From the NCBI GenBank assembly GCA_041879425.1, contig CP090854.1, forward strand, positions 3,472,001 through 3,536,000: a stretch of DNA of 64,000 nt, in the 5' to 3' direction. Position numbers and translations under genes: made by a program. Shown in pieces: positions 1 to 7,056 of the stretch. The notes below the pieces were generated by a model. That model saw only the letters and a list, made by a program, of their open reading frames with translations. It did no database searches and was not told where the DNA came from. The first letter of the stretch is position 1. Each line of letters opens with the position of its first letter. This DNA comes from Vibrio pomeroyi (GTDB taxonomy: Bacteria; Pseudomonadota; Gammaproteobacteria; Enterobacterales; Vibrionaceae).

Positions 1-267
1 CAAGGCGAAGACTTGCATCCCTAAACCGATGTTCATGGTTTTATTGAGACCAAGACGCGCGCCTAACCAACCACCGATTAGGTTAGTCACCACACCAAAG
101 AATTCATAGAAAAGGAACAGTGAAGCAATCTCTAACGAACTGTAGCCAAGGTCGTAAAAATACAAAACCACCAGCATACGAAGTGCACCATCAGTAATGG
201 TGAAATTCCAGTAGTTGAAAGTCACCAACATGTATTGGCGAACACTCTTACTTAGATTTGAAAACAT
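1..267 (-). CDS. arsJ: ArsJ, organoarsenical efflux MFS permease (N-terminal 89 residues; 3' end outside window)
   Basis: The N-terminus, beginning MFSNLSKSVRQYMLVTFNYW, followed by hydrophobic segments and the loop GGWLGARLGLNKT, is the MFS type seen in ArsJ. ArsJ exports 1-arseno-3-phosphoglycerate, the unstable product made when GAPDH uses arsenate instead of phosphate. The assignment leans on context: it is the last visible gene of an arsR - GAPDH - phosphatase - arsJ run on one strand, 97 bases after the phosphatase stop codon. The frame is open from the start codon to the window edge. A generic MFS transporter is the alternative, but the linked GAPDH makes ArsJ much more likely. Confidence 0.85.
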   Translation of the reverse strand, partial: MFSNLSKSVRQYMLVTFNYWNFTITDGALRMLVVLYFYDLGYSSLEIASLFLFYEFFGVVTNLIGGWLGARLGLNKTMNIGLGMQVFAL

Positions 268-364
268 AACGCTATCTCTGCAATCTAAACAAAAAGAGCT
301 TTTGGATCATGATAAGTTCAACACTCCAGATACCAAAAGCTCCTTGTATAACAACGATGACTTA

Positions 365-856
365 TTAGCTGTTCGCTACGCCATTAATGTACTCAACCTG
401 AATAGGTTTAGTAAAAGCACCTGGACGAAGCGCCTGAACTTCTTGAACAATCTTGCTCAGATCCCAGCTCTTCTCTAACAGCAGGTGTGCAGCCAGTAAA
501 CCAGTGCGGCCAGAACCGCCCATGCAATGCATCGCTACCTTACCGCCGTTATCGACAACTTGGTGTAGCGCAGGGCTCGCTGCTTGCCATTTCGTAGCAA
601 AATCAGCACCTGGTGCACAATCGTCTTCGATTTCGATTTGGAACCACTGCATGCCTAGTGCTTGCGCTTTCTCACCTAGCTCAGAAACATTCTTGCTCGC
701 CAGTTCTTCACTGTCCAAAGCCGTCACAATCGCTTCTACGCCTTGCGCTTTAAGTTGAGCTAGAGATGCGTCTAGGTCAGCCTCTTTGGTACCTGGGCAC
801 GGAGTAAGCACTAACGCACCAGTTTCTAAATCTAGTTGCCATGTTGGATGTGTCAT
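365..856 (-). CDS. Small cysteine-based (CDKN3/dual-specificity-like) phosphatase in the ars operon
   Basis: The 163-residue protein carries a protein tyrosine phosphatase signature, HCMGGSGRTG, with nucleophile Cys111 and Arg117 spaced as CX5R. Acidic residues at 78-79 (EDDC) could supply the general acid. The family removes phosphate from tyrosine/serine-threonine or small phosphorylated substrates through a cysteinyl-phosphate intermediate. It has no signal peptide and should be cytoplasmic. It sits 41 bases downstream of the GAPDH gene and before arsJ, so it is probably co-expressed with arsenate detoxification. Its substrate is unknown; it is not the ArsC arsenate-reductase fold by sequence, although both use cysteine chemistry. 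Confidence 0.8.
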   Translation of the reverse strand: MTHPTWQLDLETGALVLTPCPGTKEADLDASLAQLKAQGVEAIVTALDSEELASKNVSELGEKAQALGMQWFQIEIEDDCAPGADFATKWQAASPALHQVVDNGGKVAMHCMGGSGRTGLLAAHLLLEKSWDLSKIVQEVQALRPGAFTKPIQVEYINGVANS

Positions 857-897
857 TATGTATTCTCCAGATTCTACTATTTCTTAAATACGCAGGC

Positions 898-1899
898 TTA
901 TGCCAAACCAACTGTACGAACAAGCTCTGCTGTACGTGTCGCGTAGCCCATCTCGTTGTCGTACCAAGCGTAGATCTTAACCATGCGCTTACCTACCAAC
1001 ATGGTTGATAGTGCATCTACGATAGTTGAGCGTTGGTCGCCTTTGTAATCGATAGAAACAAGTGGACGCTCTTCAAAGCCAAGAATGCCTTTCAGTTCGT
1101 TCTCAGACGCTTCTTTCAACATCGCGTTAACTTCTTCTGCTGTTGTATCTTGCTTCACTTCGAAGATGATGTCTGTCAGAGAAGCGTTCGCTAGTGGTAC
1201 ACGAACCGCGTGGCCGTTGATACGGTTTTCAAGCTCAGGGAAGATCTCAACAATCGCTTTAGCACTGCCCGTTGTTGTAGGGATAAGGCTCATGCCACAT
1301 GCACGTGCGCGGCGTAAGTCCTTGTGGGGCGCATCAAGGATAGTTTGCGTGTTGGTTAGATCGTGAATCGTCGTGAAAGACGCATTCTCGATACCAAGCT
1401 TCTCGTTGATCACTTTAACCACTGGCGCGATACAGTTTGTTGTACAAGATGCTGCGGTTACGATTTTGTGTACTGCTGGGTCGAAGATATTGTCGTTCAC
1501 ACCAACAACGATGTTTGCGATGCCTTCTTCTTTCACTGGCGCCGATACCACAACACGCTTCACGCCCTGCTCTAGGTATTTGTTTAGGAAAGATGTCTTA
1601 CGGTGAACGCCTGTCGCTTCGATAACCACATCACAGCCAGACCAATCGATCGCATCGATGTCGCGCTCTTTGGTGGTTTTGATGCGTTGACCGTTGATGA
1701 TCATCTCATCGCCTTCAACCGAAACTTCGTGGTTCCAACGACCTTGTACTGAATCGAACTCTAAAAGGTGCGCCAGTGTCGCAGTGTCGCCAGCAACGTC
1801 ATTAATTTGTACAAACTCTAGCTCAGCCCAATCGAATGCTGCGCGAAGTGCTAGACGGCCGATACGGCCAAAACCATTAATACCTACTTTCACTGTCAT
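898..1899 (-). CDS. ArsJ-associated glyceraldehyde-3-phosphate dehydrogenase
   Basis: This is a full-length 333-residue type I GAPDH. The NAD-binding motif GFGRIGR is at residues 9-15 and the catalytic motif SCTTNC at 151-156 has Cys152. GAPDH converts glyceraldehyde 3-phosphate with phosphate (or arsenate) to the 1-acyl product. Its place between an ArsR-type regulator and arsJ indicates the detoxification paralogue: it makes 1-arseno-3-phosphoglycerate for export, rather than serving as the main glycolytic enzyme. The start ATG is conserved ([12 protein letters not shown]). An ERIC-like repeat lies between it and arsR, so message level could differ from arsR. Confidence 0.9.
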   Translation of the reverse strand: MTVKVGINGFGRIGRLALRAAFDWAELEFVQINDVAGDTATLAHLLEFDSVQGRWNHEVSVEGDEMIINGQRIKTTKERDIDAIDWSGCDVVIEATGVHRKTSFLNKYLEQGVKRVVVSAPVKEEGIANIVVGVNDNIFDPAVHKIVTAASCTTNCIAPVVKVINEKLGIENASFTTIHDLTNTQTILDAPHKDLRRARACGMSLIPTTTGSAKAIVEIFPELENRINGHAVRVPLANASLTDIIFEVKQDTTAEEVNAMLKEASENELKGILGFEERPLVSIDYKGDQRSTIVDALSTMLVGKRMVKIYAWYDNEMGYATRTAELVRTVGLA

Positions 1900-1920
1900 C
1901 GTATTTTCTCTCAGTTAATT

Positions 1921-2055
1921 GCCTTCATATTTGAAGCCGCAGCGTTGTTGACTACGTTCACTTACCGGAACGCCGGCCGCCCAAATCACATAGAACCACT
2001 ATGCTCATAGGGATAAGCTCACTTGTCGCCTAGCTGCAACTCCAACTATTTCGGC
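1921..2055. repeat. ERIC-like imperfect palindromic intergenic repeat
   Basis: About 135 bases between arsR and the GAPDH gene form a long imperfect palindrome. The first 23 bases match the reverse complement of the last 23 at about 16 positions, and a short inner dyad (ACATAG...CTATG) is centred near 1993. Segments such as GCAACTCCAA and CAGCGTTGTTGACTACG resemble the ERIC/IRU-type repeats I recall from Vibrio and enterobacterial genomes. It has no coding potential. It would be transcribed within the ars operon and fold into a long hairpin. Confidence 0.65.
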
Positions 2056-2072
2056 AATAAGTTTTAATATAT

Positions 2073-2414
2073 TTAAACGCAACATTGAGGGCGTGAAGCT
2101 ATCGCTTCTAAGCGCTCAATGTCTTGTTGGTATTCAGTTTTCAAACAGTTCGATGCGATAAGGTCATCAATTAACTTTAGCATCCAACCCGGTAAATCTT
2201 GTGACAGGCGGTAAAACACCCACTGCCCTTGGCGAACGTCAGTCAAAATGCCGTTTGAGCGTAACTGCGCAAGGTGGCGAGAAACCTTTGGCTGACTTTC
2301 TTGTAATGCCTGAGTCAACTCACCAACAGAAAGGCACTCTTGGCGCACAATCAACATTAAGCAACGCACTCGCGTTTCATCAGACAGTAATTTAAAAAAT
2401 TGGTGAGGAAGCAT
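2073..2414 (-). CDS. arsR: ArsR/SmtB-family transcriptional repressor of the ars operon
   Basis: A 113-residue winged-helix protein of the ArsR family: FFKLLSDETRVRCLMLI at the N-terminus, a recognition-helix region SQPKVSRHLAQLRSNGI (about 40-56) and the wing DVRQGQWVFYRL. ArsR proteins bind operator DNA and release it on binding As(III). The classical CVC metal site is not present. Cysteines are at 18, 27, 90, 111 and 112, with a CC pair at the very C-terminus, like ArsR variants that bind arsenite with C-terminal cysteines. It is the first gene of the GAPDH-phosphatase-arsJ operon, and a dyad lies directly upstream. There is no strong Shine-Dalgarno. Confidence 0.85.
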   Translation of the reverse strand: MLPHQFFKLLSDETRVRCLMLIVRQECLSVGELTQALQESQPKVSRHLAQLRSNGILTDVRQGQWVFYRLSQDLPGWMLKLIDDLIASNCLKTEYQQDIERLEAIASRPQCCV

Positions 2415-2420
2415 AACTAC

Positions 2421-2444
2421 ATACTCATATATGGATATGCGTAT
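2421..2444. promoter_or_regulatory. Probable ArsR operator (10-4-10 inverted repeat)
   Basis: ATACTCATAT, ATGG, ATATGCGTAT on the plus strand. The arms match at 9 of 10 positions. The site lies 6 bases upstream of the arsR start codon, where an autoregulatory ArsR operator is expected. Binding is inferred, not shown. Confidence 0.6.
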
Positions 2445-2454
2445 ATATTAGTTA

Positions 2455-2483
2455 TAAAAAAACGCACGTCAAGGCGTGCGTTT
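2455..2483 (-). terminator. Intrinsic terminator after the EAL-HDOD gene
   Basis: The 8-bp stem AACGCACG/CGTGCGTT has a 6-base loop and, read on the minus strand, is followed by a run of seven T. It lies 30 bases beyond the stop of the EAL-HDOD gene and just upstream of the ars promoter region. Confidence 0.8.
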
Positions 2484-2513
2484 CAATTGTCATAAAAGTT
2501 TAACGAAAGGAAA

Positions 2514-3734
2514 TCAGAGCTGATTAGTCACGGTATGGCTCCAACGTCGAGCTTCGGTGAGCTCCGTTCTTACCTGCTCCACACTTAATCCTAAATCGGC
2601 ACAGTGTTCATCAATCTGCTGCCAATCAGCGTGTTCAAAGCTCTCTTCAAGGGCGAGTAAAGTGCCATAAGGCCCTTCTCTGCGCAGCAAAGCGACCTTA
2701 ATACTTTTACACAACGGTAATTGCTCTACGAGGTTCTCTAACGACAGGTCGAGCAGAGCATCAAGCAAGGAGAACAAACCGATCATAAAGGCTTGCTCCG
2801 TGTGCCCTTCAAATGCCTGATAACGAGACATGCGCTGACAAAATTGCGCTCGCTGTAAAGACAAGCCATACAACTCTTTCGGCTTTTTATCAGAGACATA
2901 AGACGCCACCGCCAAAGAGACAAACATTTTCAGCTTCTCTTGCCCCAAGTAAACCAAGGCCTGACGAAATGACGAGATGGTTACCTCAAGACGAGGCGAC
3001 ATAGTATTCACAAAGCGCAGTAGCTTATAGGACAAAGCGACATCTTTGGCGACGATACTCTCGACACGTTGAAAGTCGACATCCGGCTTACACACTTCTT
3101 GGAACAGCTCCATGGCAATCACTTGTTCAGGGCTAATGTATTTGGTCTTGATGATTTCCGGCTTGCTAAAGAAGTAGCCTTGAAAGAACTTAAAGCCCGC
3201 CTCTTTCGCTTGCTGAAATTCTTGTTCCGTTTCGACTCGTTCAGCAAGAAAGCTAAATTTCTTCCCTTGATGCGCCCTAACCAAATCACACGCCTCGTCT
3301 AAGCCCATCTGCATGATATCGAGCTTAACAATATGCGTATATCTGAGGAAACGTTCCCATTCTGGTGTCGAAGTAAAGTCATCTAGGGCGATCATGTAGC
3401 CCGCTTGGTAGAGCTCTTTAACGGCTTCTAATAACTCGTCGGTCGGTTGGCAGGTTTCAAGGATCTCAACCACCACCTTGTCTTTCGGCAAGCTCAAAGG
3501 CAGACGACGAATCAGGCTTTGATACGGAAAGTTAATAAAGCAGCGTGAAGATGGGATCGAAGGGTTAAGCCCAACCGACAAGAAGTTCTCAACAATCAGG
3601 CGATACGTTGCTCTGTTAGACTCAATATGCGCTGGATAAGCATTCCTTTCTCCGTCACGAAACAACAGCTCATAACCAAGCGTGTTCTTGTTACGATTTA
3701 AGATAGGTTGTCGAGCAACGTACGTAGCGGTCAT
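2514..3734 (-). CDS. cdgJ: EAL-HDOD domain c-di-GMP phosphodiesterase (CdgJ-like)
   Basis: A 406-residue cytoplasmic protein. Residues 1-200 form an EAL domain and about 200-400 an HDOD domain. The EAL catalytic pattern is kept in variant form: ELLFR for ExLxR, FINFP for the Asn site, EILET, DDFTS, KLDIM, AERVET and QGYFFSKP. It may therefore hydrolyse c-di-GMP to pGpG. The HDOD part includes KDVALSYKLLRFVN. The layout matches Vibrio cholerae CdgJ, which affects motility and biofilm; the symbol rests on domain order and neighbourhood. It starts 45 bases after the rhtB-like gene on the same strand, so co-transcription is possible. Confidence 0.8.
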   Translation of the reverse strand: MTATYVARQPILNRNKNTLGYELLFRDGERNAYPAHIESNRATYRLIVENFLSVGLNPSIPSSRCFINFPYQSLIRRLPLSLPKDKVVVEILETCQPTDELLEAVKELYQAGYMIALDDFTSTPEWERFLRYTHIVKLDIMQMGLDEACDLVRAHQGKKFSFLAERVETEQEFQQAKEAGFKFFQGYFFSKPEIIKTKYISPEQVIAMELFQEVCKPDVDFQRVESIVAKDVALSYKLLRFVNTMSPRLEVTISSFRQALVYLGQEKLKMFVSLAVASYVSDKKPKELYGLSLQRAQFCQRMSRYQAFEGHTEQAFMIGLFSLLDALLDLSLENLVEQLPLCKSIKVALLRREGPYGTLLALEESFEHADWQQIDEHCADLGLSVEQVRTELTEARRWSHTVTNQL

Positions 3735-3779
3735 TTATTGATAACTCTAATTGGTTTAACTATAACTCTATTGCTTTCA

Positions 3780-4403
3780 CTAAGCTTTGGCGGCAGCCAG
3801 CAACGCGCCGCAGCCCATGAACATACCACCAAATATCTTATTTATCTTACCCATTATACGATCTGAGCGGATAAAGCGTCCCATTTGTGAAGCTAATGAC
3901 GTGTAACCCAACATAACAACGCTATCAATGAATACGGTTGTCACGCCCAGCACTAACAGTTGCGGTGCTTGCGGTTGTGTCGGGTCGATAAACTGAGGAA
4001 ACAGAGCCACCAAAAACACGATAGATTTTGGATTGGTAAGGTTGATAAGCACAGCATTTCTCAGCAGTTTGCCACTCGATAGCGTTGAGCTCTCTTCAGA
4101 GGCCACTAAGCTAGAGTTGTCACGCCACTTTTGGATACCCAACCAAAGTAGATACACCACGCCCACCCATTTGATGATGGTGAACGCCAATGCAGATTGA
4201 GCGACCAATGCACCAATACCCGCTCCCACCAGCATGATGTGAAATGCAAGGCCAAGCTGTAAGCCTGCGATCGACGCGAGTGACTTCTTAGTGCCATAGC
4301 TTAGGCCATTACTGATTGAGTTAACGGTACCTGAGCCCGGAGCCAAACTAAACAAAATCGCCGTGACGACATAAGCAAGCCAAACATGAGTATCCATTTG
4401 CAT
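3780..4403 (-). CDS. rhtB: LysE/RhtB-family amino acid exporter
   Basis: A 207-residue inner-membrane protein with about six hydrophobic helices. It has the family's N-terminal motif LAPGSGTVNSISNGLSYG and the central NLTNPKSIVFLVALFPQF. Members export homoserine, threonine and similar amino acids. Its position beside pldB and yigL parallels the rhtB-rhtC-pldB-yigL neighbourhood of other gammaproteobacteria, which supports RhtB specifically. The start could be this ATG or the next in-frame ATG two codons on (MDTHVW). Substrate specificity is inferred. Confidence 0.8.
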   Translation of the reverse strand: MQMDTHVWLAYVVTAILFSLAPGSGTVNSISNGLSYGTKKSLASIAGLQLGLAFHIMLVGAGIGALVAQSALAFTIIKWVGVVYLLWLGIQKWRDNSSLVASEESSTLSSGKLLRNAVLINLTNPKSIVFLVALFPQFIDPTQPQAPQLLVLGVTTVFIDSVVMLGYTSLASQMGRFIRSDRIMGKINKIFGGMFMGCGALLAAAKA

Positions 4404-4478
4404 TTCCTTACTAGTTCTTTAATCTAACAACATTAGTAGCGATAAAGCTCTCACATGCACCAGTTCAGGTAATTTCCC

Positions 4479-5459
4479 ATGGAAAACCACAGCGCCGCCC
4501 CGTTTTCGTACACGCAAGAACCTCAGTTCGAGCAAGCGATTAAACACCCGATCCCCACTCTTTGGCAACAACGAAAAGATGGGTATGTAACATCATCCGG
4601 TAAAAAGAAGCTGTACTGGTGTAGCCTAACCTCACCGACTCATACCAAAGCCATCGTTATTTCAAATGGCCGTATCGAGTGCTGCCTAAAATACCAAGAA
4701 CTCTTTTATGATTTCTATCAACAAGGCTATGACGTTTATTCATTTGACCACCAAGGTCAAGGCCAGTCGGAACGTATGGTAACAGACTCTGACATTGGTC
4801 ACATTCATGAGTTCGATGATTATGCATCAGACATGTCTGACATCATTGCCAATTTTGACTTAAGTAAATATACCGAGCGTTATCTTCTTGCACATTCAAT
4901 GGGCAGTACCATCGCGACTCGCTATCTACAGACTCATCCGGCTCACCCGTTTGATAAGGTAACCCTGTGTGCGCCGATGTTTGGCATCAACACGGAATGG
5001 TATCTAAAACCTATCGCGATGGTTGTTGGACAAGTGCTTACCGCGTATCACGCCAAACCAACTTATGCGCCAGGCCAACAAGCGTATTACTCAAAGCCTT
5101 TCGAAAACAACTTACTGAGCCACAGCAAGGTCCGTTATCAGTGGTTCCGCCGTTTGTATGACGAGTCACCCTCTTTGCAAGTAGGCGGACCAAGTACGCG
5201 CTGGGTGTGGCAAGGGTTAATGGCAGCCAAGCAAGCCATCCAGCAAACTCGTCAGATCAAAATCCCACTGCTTTTGATTCAGGCTGGAGAAGAGAAGATT
5301 GTCAGTAACGATGCTCAAGTGAAGTTCATCAACAAGCTCAAGAAAACCAACTCCGATTGCCAGTTTAAGGTCATCGAAGGGTCTAGACATGAAGTGTTGT
5401 TTGAGAAGGATGAGTATCGCAATCCAACATTGGATGCCATTACTCAGTTTTTTGCTTAG
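4479..5459 (+). CDS. pldB: Lysophospholipase L2
   Basis: A 326-residue alpha/beta hydrolase. The nucleophile elbow is AHSMG (Ser140); SFDHQGQGQSER (about 88-99) is the oxyanion-side motif of the lysophospholipase/monoglyceride lipase group; and a C-terminal GSRHEVLFE supplies the histidine. PldB hydrolyses lysophospholipids at the inner membrane. It is divergent from rhtB (75 bases between) and is followed by yigL on the same strand, the usual gammaproteobacterial arrangement. There is no signal peptide, as expected for this family. Confidence 0.9.
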   Translation: MENHSAAPFSYTQEPQFEQAIKHPIPTLWQQRKDGYVTSSGKKKLYWCSLTSPTHTKAIVISNGRIECCLKYQELFYDFYQQGYDVYSFDHQGQGQSERMVTDSDIGHIHEFDDYASDMSDIIANFDLSKYTERYLLAHSMGSTIATRYLQTHPAHPFDKVTLCAPMFGINTEWYLKPIAMVVGQVLTAYHAKPTYAPGQQAYYSKPFENNLLSHSKVRYQWFRRLYDESPSLQVGGPSTRWVWQGLMAAKQAIQQTRQIKIPLLLIQAGEEKIVSNDAQVKFINKLKKTNSDCQFKVIEGSRHEVLFEKDEYRNPTLDAITQFFA

Positions 5460-5648
5460 CGCTAGCGTGACAACAAAAAAAGTAACGACAAAAGAGAGAG
5501 GCGCTAAAGAGGAAGAGAAGTAAGTGAGCTTTGCCCTCTTTTCTTGCGTGAATTTGGCATACAATTTCTAGATAGAGATATTGTATTTCAAAGGGCGCTA
5601 GCATTAGCTGGTGTCGATATTGGTTAAGCATTTTGCAATGAGGGTTAA

Positions 5649-6476
5649 ATGACTATTCCTGCACTTAAAGATTCCGTGAAAATCGTTGCCTCTGATTTAG
5701 ATGGTACGCTTCTGGCTCCCAACCATCAGTTAAGCGATTTTACCAAGCTGACACTCAAGAAGTTACACGACCAAGGTTACACCTTTATCTTCGCGACGGG
5801 TCGCCACCATGTCGATGTTGCGGGTATTCGTGAGATAGCTGGGATTCCGGCCTACATGATCACTTCAAACGGTGCGCGCGTACACGACCAAAATGATCAG
5901 CTAATGTATAGCCAGAACGTGCCTCAGGATTTAGTTCAGCCTGTTATTGATGTGGTTCGCCAAGATCCAAACATCTTCATTCACATGTACCAAAATGAAG
6001 ATTGGTTACTGGATCGTGAAGATGAAATGCTGGCTAAATTCCACAGTGAATCTGGCTTTAGCTACAAGCGCTTTGAAGCTGACAACGCGCCGAGTGATGG
6101 CATTGCGAAAGTCTTCTTCACACACCCAGAGCAAGACCATGAATACCTAGTGACGTTTGAACAAAAGCTAAGAGATACGTTTGGCGACAAACTGAACATC
6201 GCTTTCTCTACGCCTTGGTGTCTAGAAGTGATGGCAGCAGAAGTATCGAAAGGCCACGCCTTAGACGCGGTTGCGAAGTCACTGAACCTGACTCTTGATA
6301 ACTGCATTGCCTTTGGTGATGGTATGAATGATGCTGAGATGCTAGCAATGGCGGGTAAAGGCCTGATCATGGGCACATCACACGAGAAAGTGATGAAAGC
6401 TCTGCCAGACAATGAAGTGATTGGCAGCAACGCAGACGACGCCGTTGCTCACTACTTAGAAAAACACCTACTCTAA
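5649..6476 (+). CDS. yigL: HAD-superfamily (Cof type) phosphatase YigL
   Basis: A 275-residue HAD hydrolase with motif I ASDLDGTLL near residue 14, motif II in TSNGA and motif IV FGDGMNDAEML, typical of the Cof/type IIB subfamily with a large cap. The E. coli homologue dephosphorylates pyridoxal phosphate and sugar phosphates. A GAGGG Shine-Dalgarno lies just before the ATG. It follows pldB by 189 bases, and a strong terminator ends the transcript. Confidence 0.9.
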   Translation: MTIPALKDSVKIVASDLDGTLLAPNHQLSDFTKLTLKKLHDQGYTFIFATGRHHVDVAGIREIAGIPAYMITSNGARVHDQNDQLMYSQNVPQDLVQPVIDVVRQDPNIFIHMYQNEDWLLDREDEMLAKFHSESGFSYKRFEADNAPSDGIAKVFFTHPEQDHEYLVTFEQKLRDTFGDKLNIAFSTPWCLEVMAAEVSKGHALDAVAKSLNLTLDNCIAFGDGMNDAEMLAMAGKGLIMGTSHEKVMKALPDNEVIGSNADDAVAHYLEKHLL

Positions 6477-6494
6477 GCAGTCCCAATAAAACAT

Positions 6495-6520
6495 AAAGGC
6501 AGCCAATGGCTGCCTTTTTT
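6495..6520 (+). terminator. Intrinsic terminator of yigL
   Basis: A perfect 10-bp stem (AAAGGCAGCC/GGCTGCCTTT) with a 3-base loop runs into six T. It sits between the convergent yigL and EVE-domain genes. Confidence 0.9.
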
Positions 6521-6549
6521 GAACCTTACGCCAAAAGCTTCCTCTAAGG

Positions 6550-7017
6550 TTAGCGAGAACCGAGTACTTCTTTGCTTAAGATGGCCTGCCACTCCTGTTC
6601 AGTCACAGGCATGATGGACAAGCGATTACCGCGTTTCACCAACGGCATTTCTGATAGTTCTGGCATGGCTTTCAATGTTGCTAAGGGAATCAAACGCTCA
6701 GTCACTCGTACAAACTCGACATCCACCATAATCCAACGTGGGTTGTCAGGTGAAGACTTAGGATCGTAGTAATCACTCTCAGGATCGAATTGAAAATGAT
6801 CTGGGTAGGCTTCTCTGGTTACTTTTGCGATCCCCGCTACACCAACTTTTTTACATGATGAGTGGTATATCATCACCAAGTCTCCAAGCTTGACGTCATC
6901 ACGCATCATGTTTCGAGCCTGATAGTTGCGTACACCCTCCCAACAAGAGGTTTTTTGTACTCTAAGAGTCTGAATAGAAAAGGTGTCGGGTTCTGTTTTA
7001 AATAACCAATATGCCAT
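6550..7017 (-). CDS. EVE-domain protein (thymocyte nuclear protein 1-like)
   Basis: A 155-residue single-domain EVE protein: MAYWLFKTEPDTFSI at the N-terminus, WEGVRNYQARNMMRD, GDLVMIYHSSCKKVGVAGIAKV, and a C-terminal RGNRLSIMPVTEQEW. EVE domains are PUA-like folds that bind modified bases in DNA or RNA. The bacterial stand-alone forms have no firmly known role. It is divergent from the lipoprotein gene, with only 39 bases between the start codons, so the two promoters overlap. Confidence 0.85.
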   Translation of the reverse strand: MAYWLFKTEPDTFSIQTLRVQKTSCWEGVRNYQARNMMRDDVKLGDLVMIYHSSCKKVGVAGIAKVTREAYPDHFQFDPESDYYDPKSSPDNPRWIMVDVEFVRVTERLIPLATLKAMPELSEMPLVKRGNRLSIMPVTEQEWQAILSKEVLGSR

Positions 7018-7056
7018 AATAAATCCAATTAACGGTTGCTCCGAGGAAGATATAAC

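Noticed and set aside
453..758. 101-codon plus-strand frame
   Set aside because: Antisense to the well-supported phosphatase gene; no family resemblance.
6062..6430. 122-codon minus-strand frame
   Set aside because: Antisense shadow of yigL.
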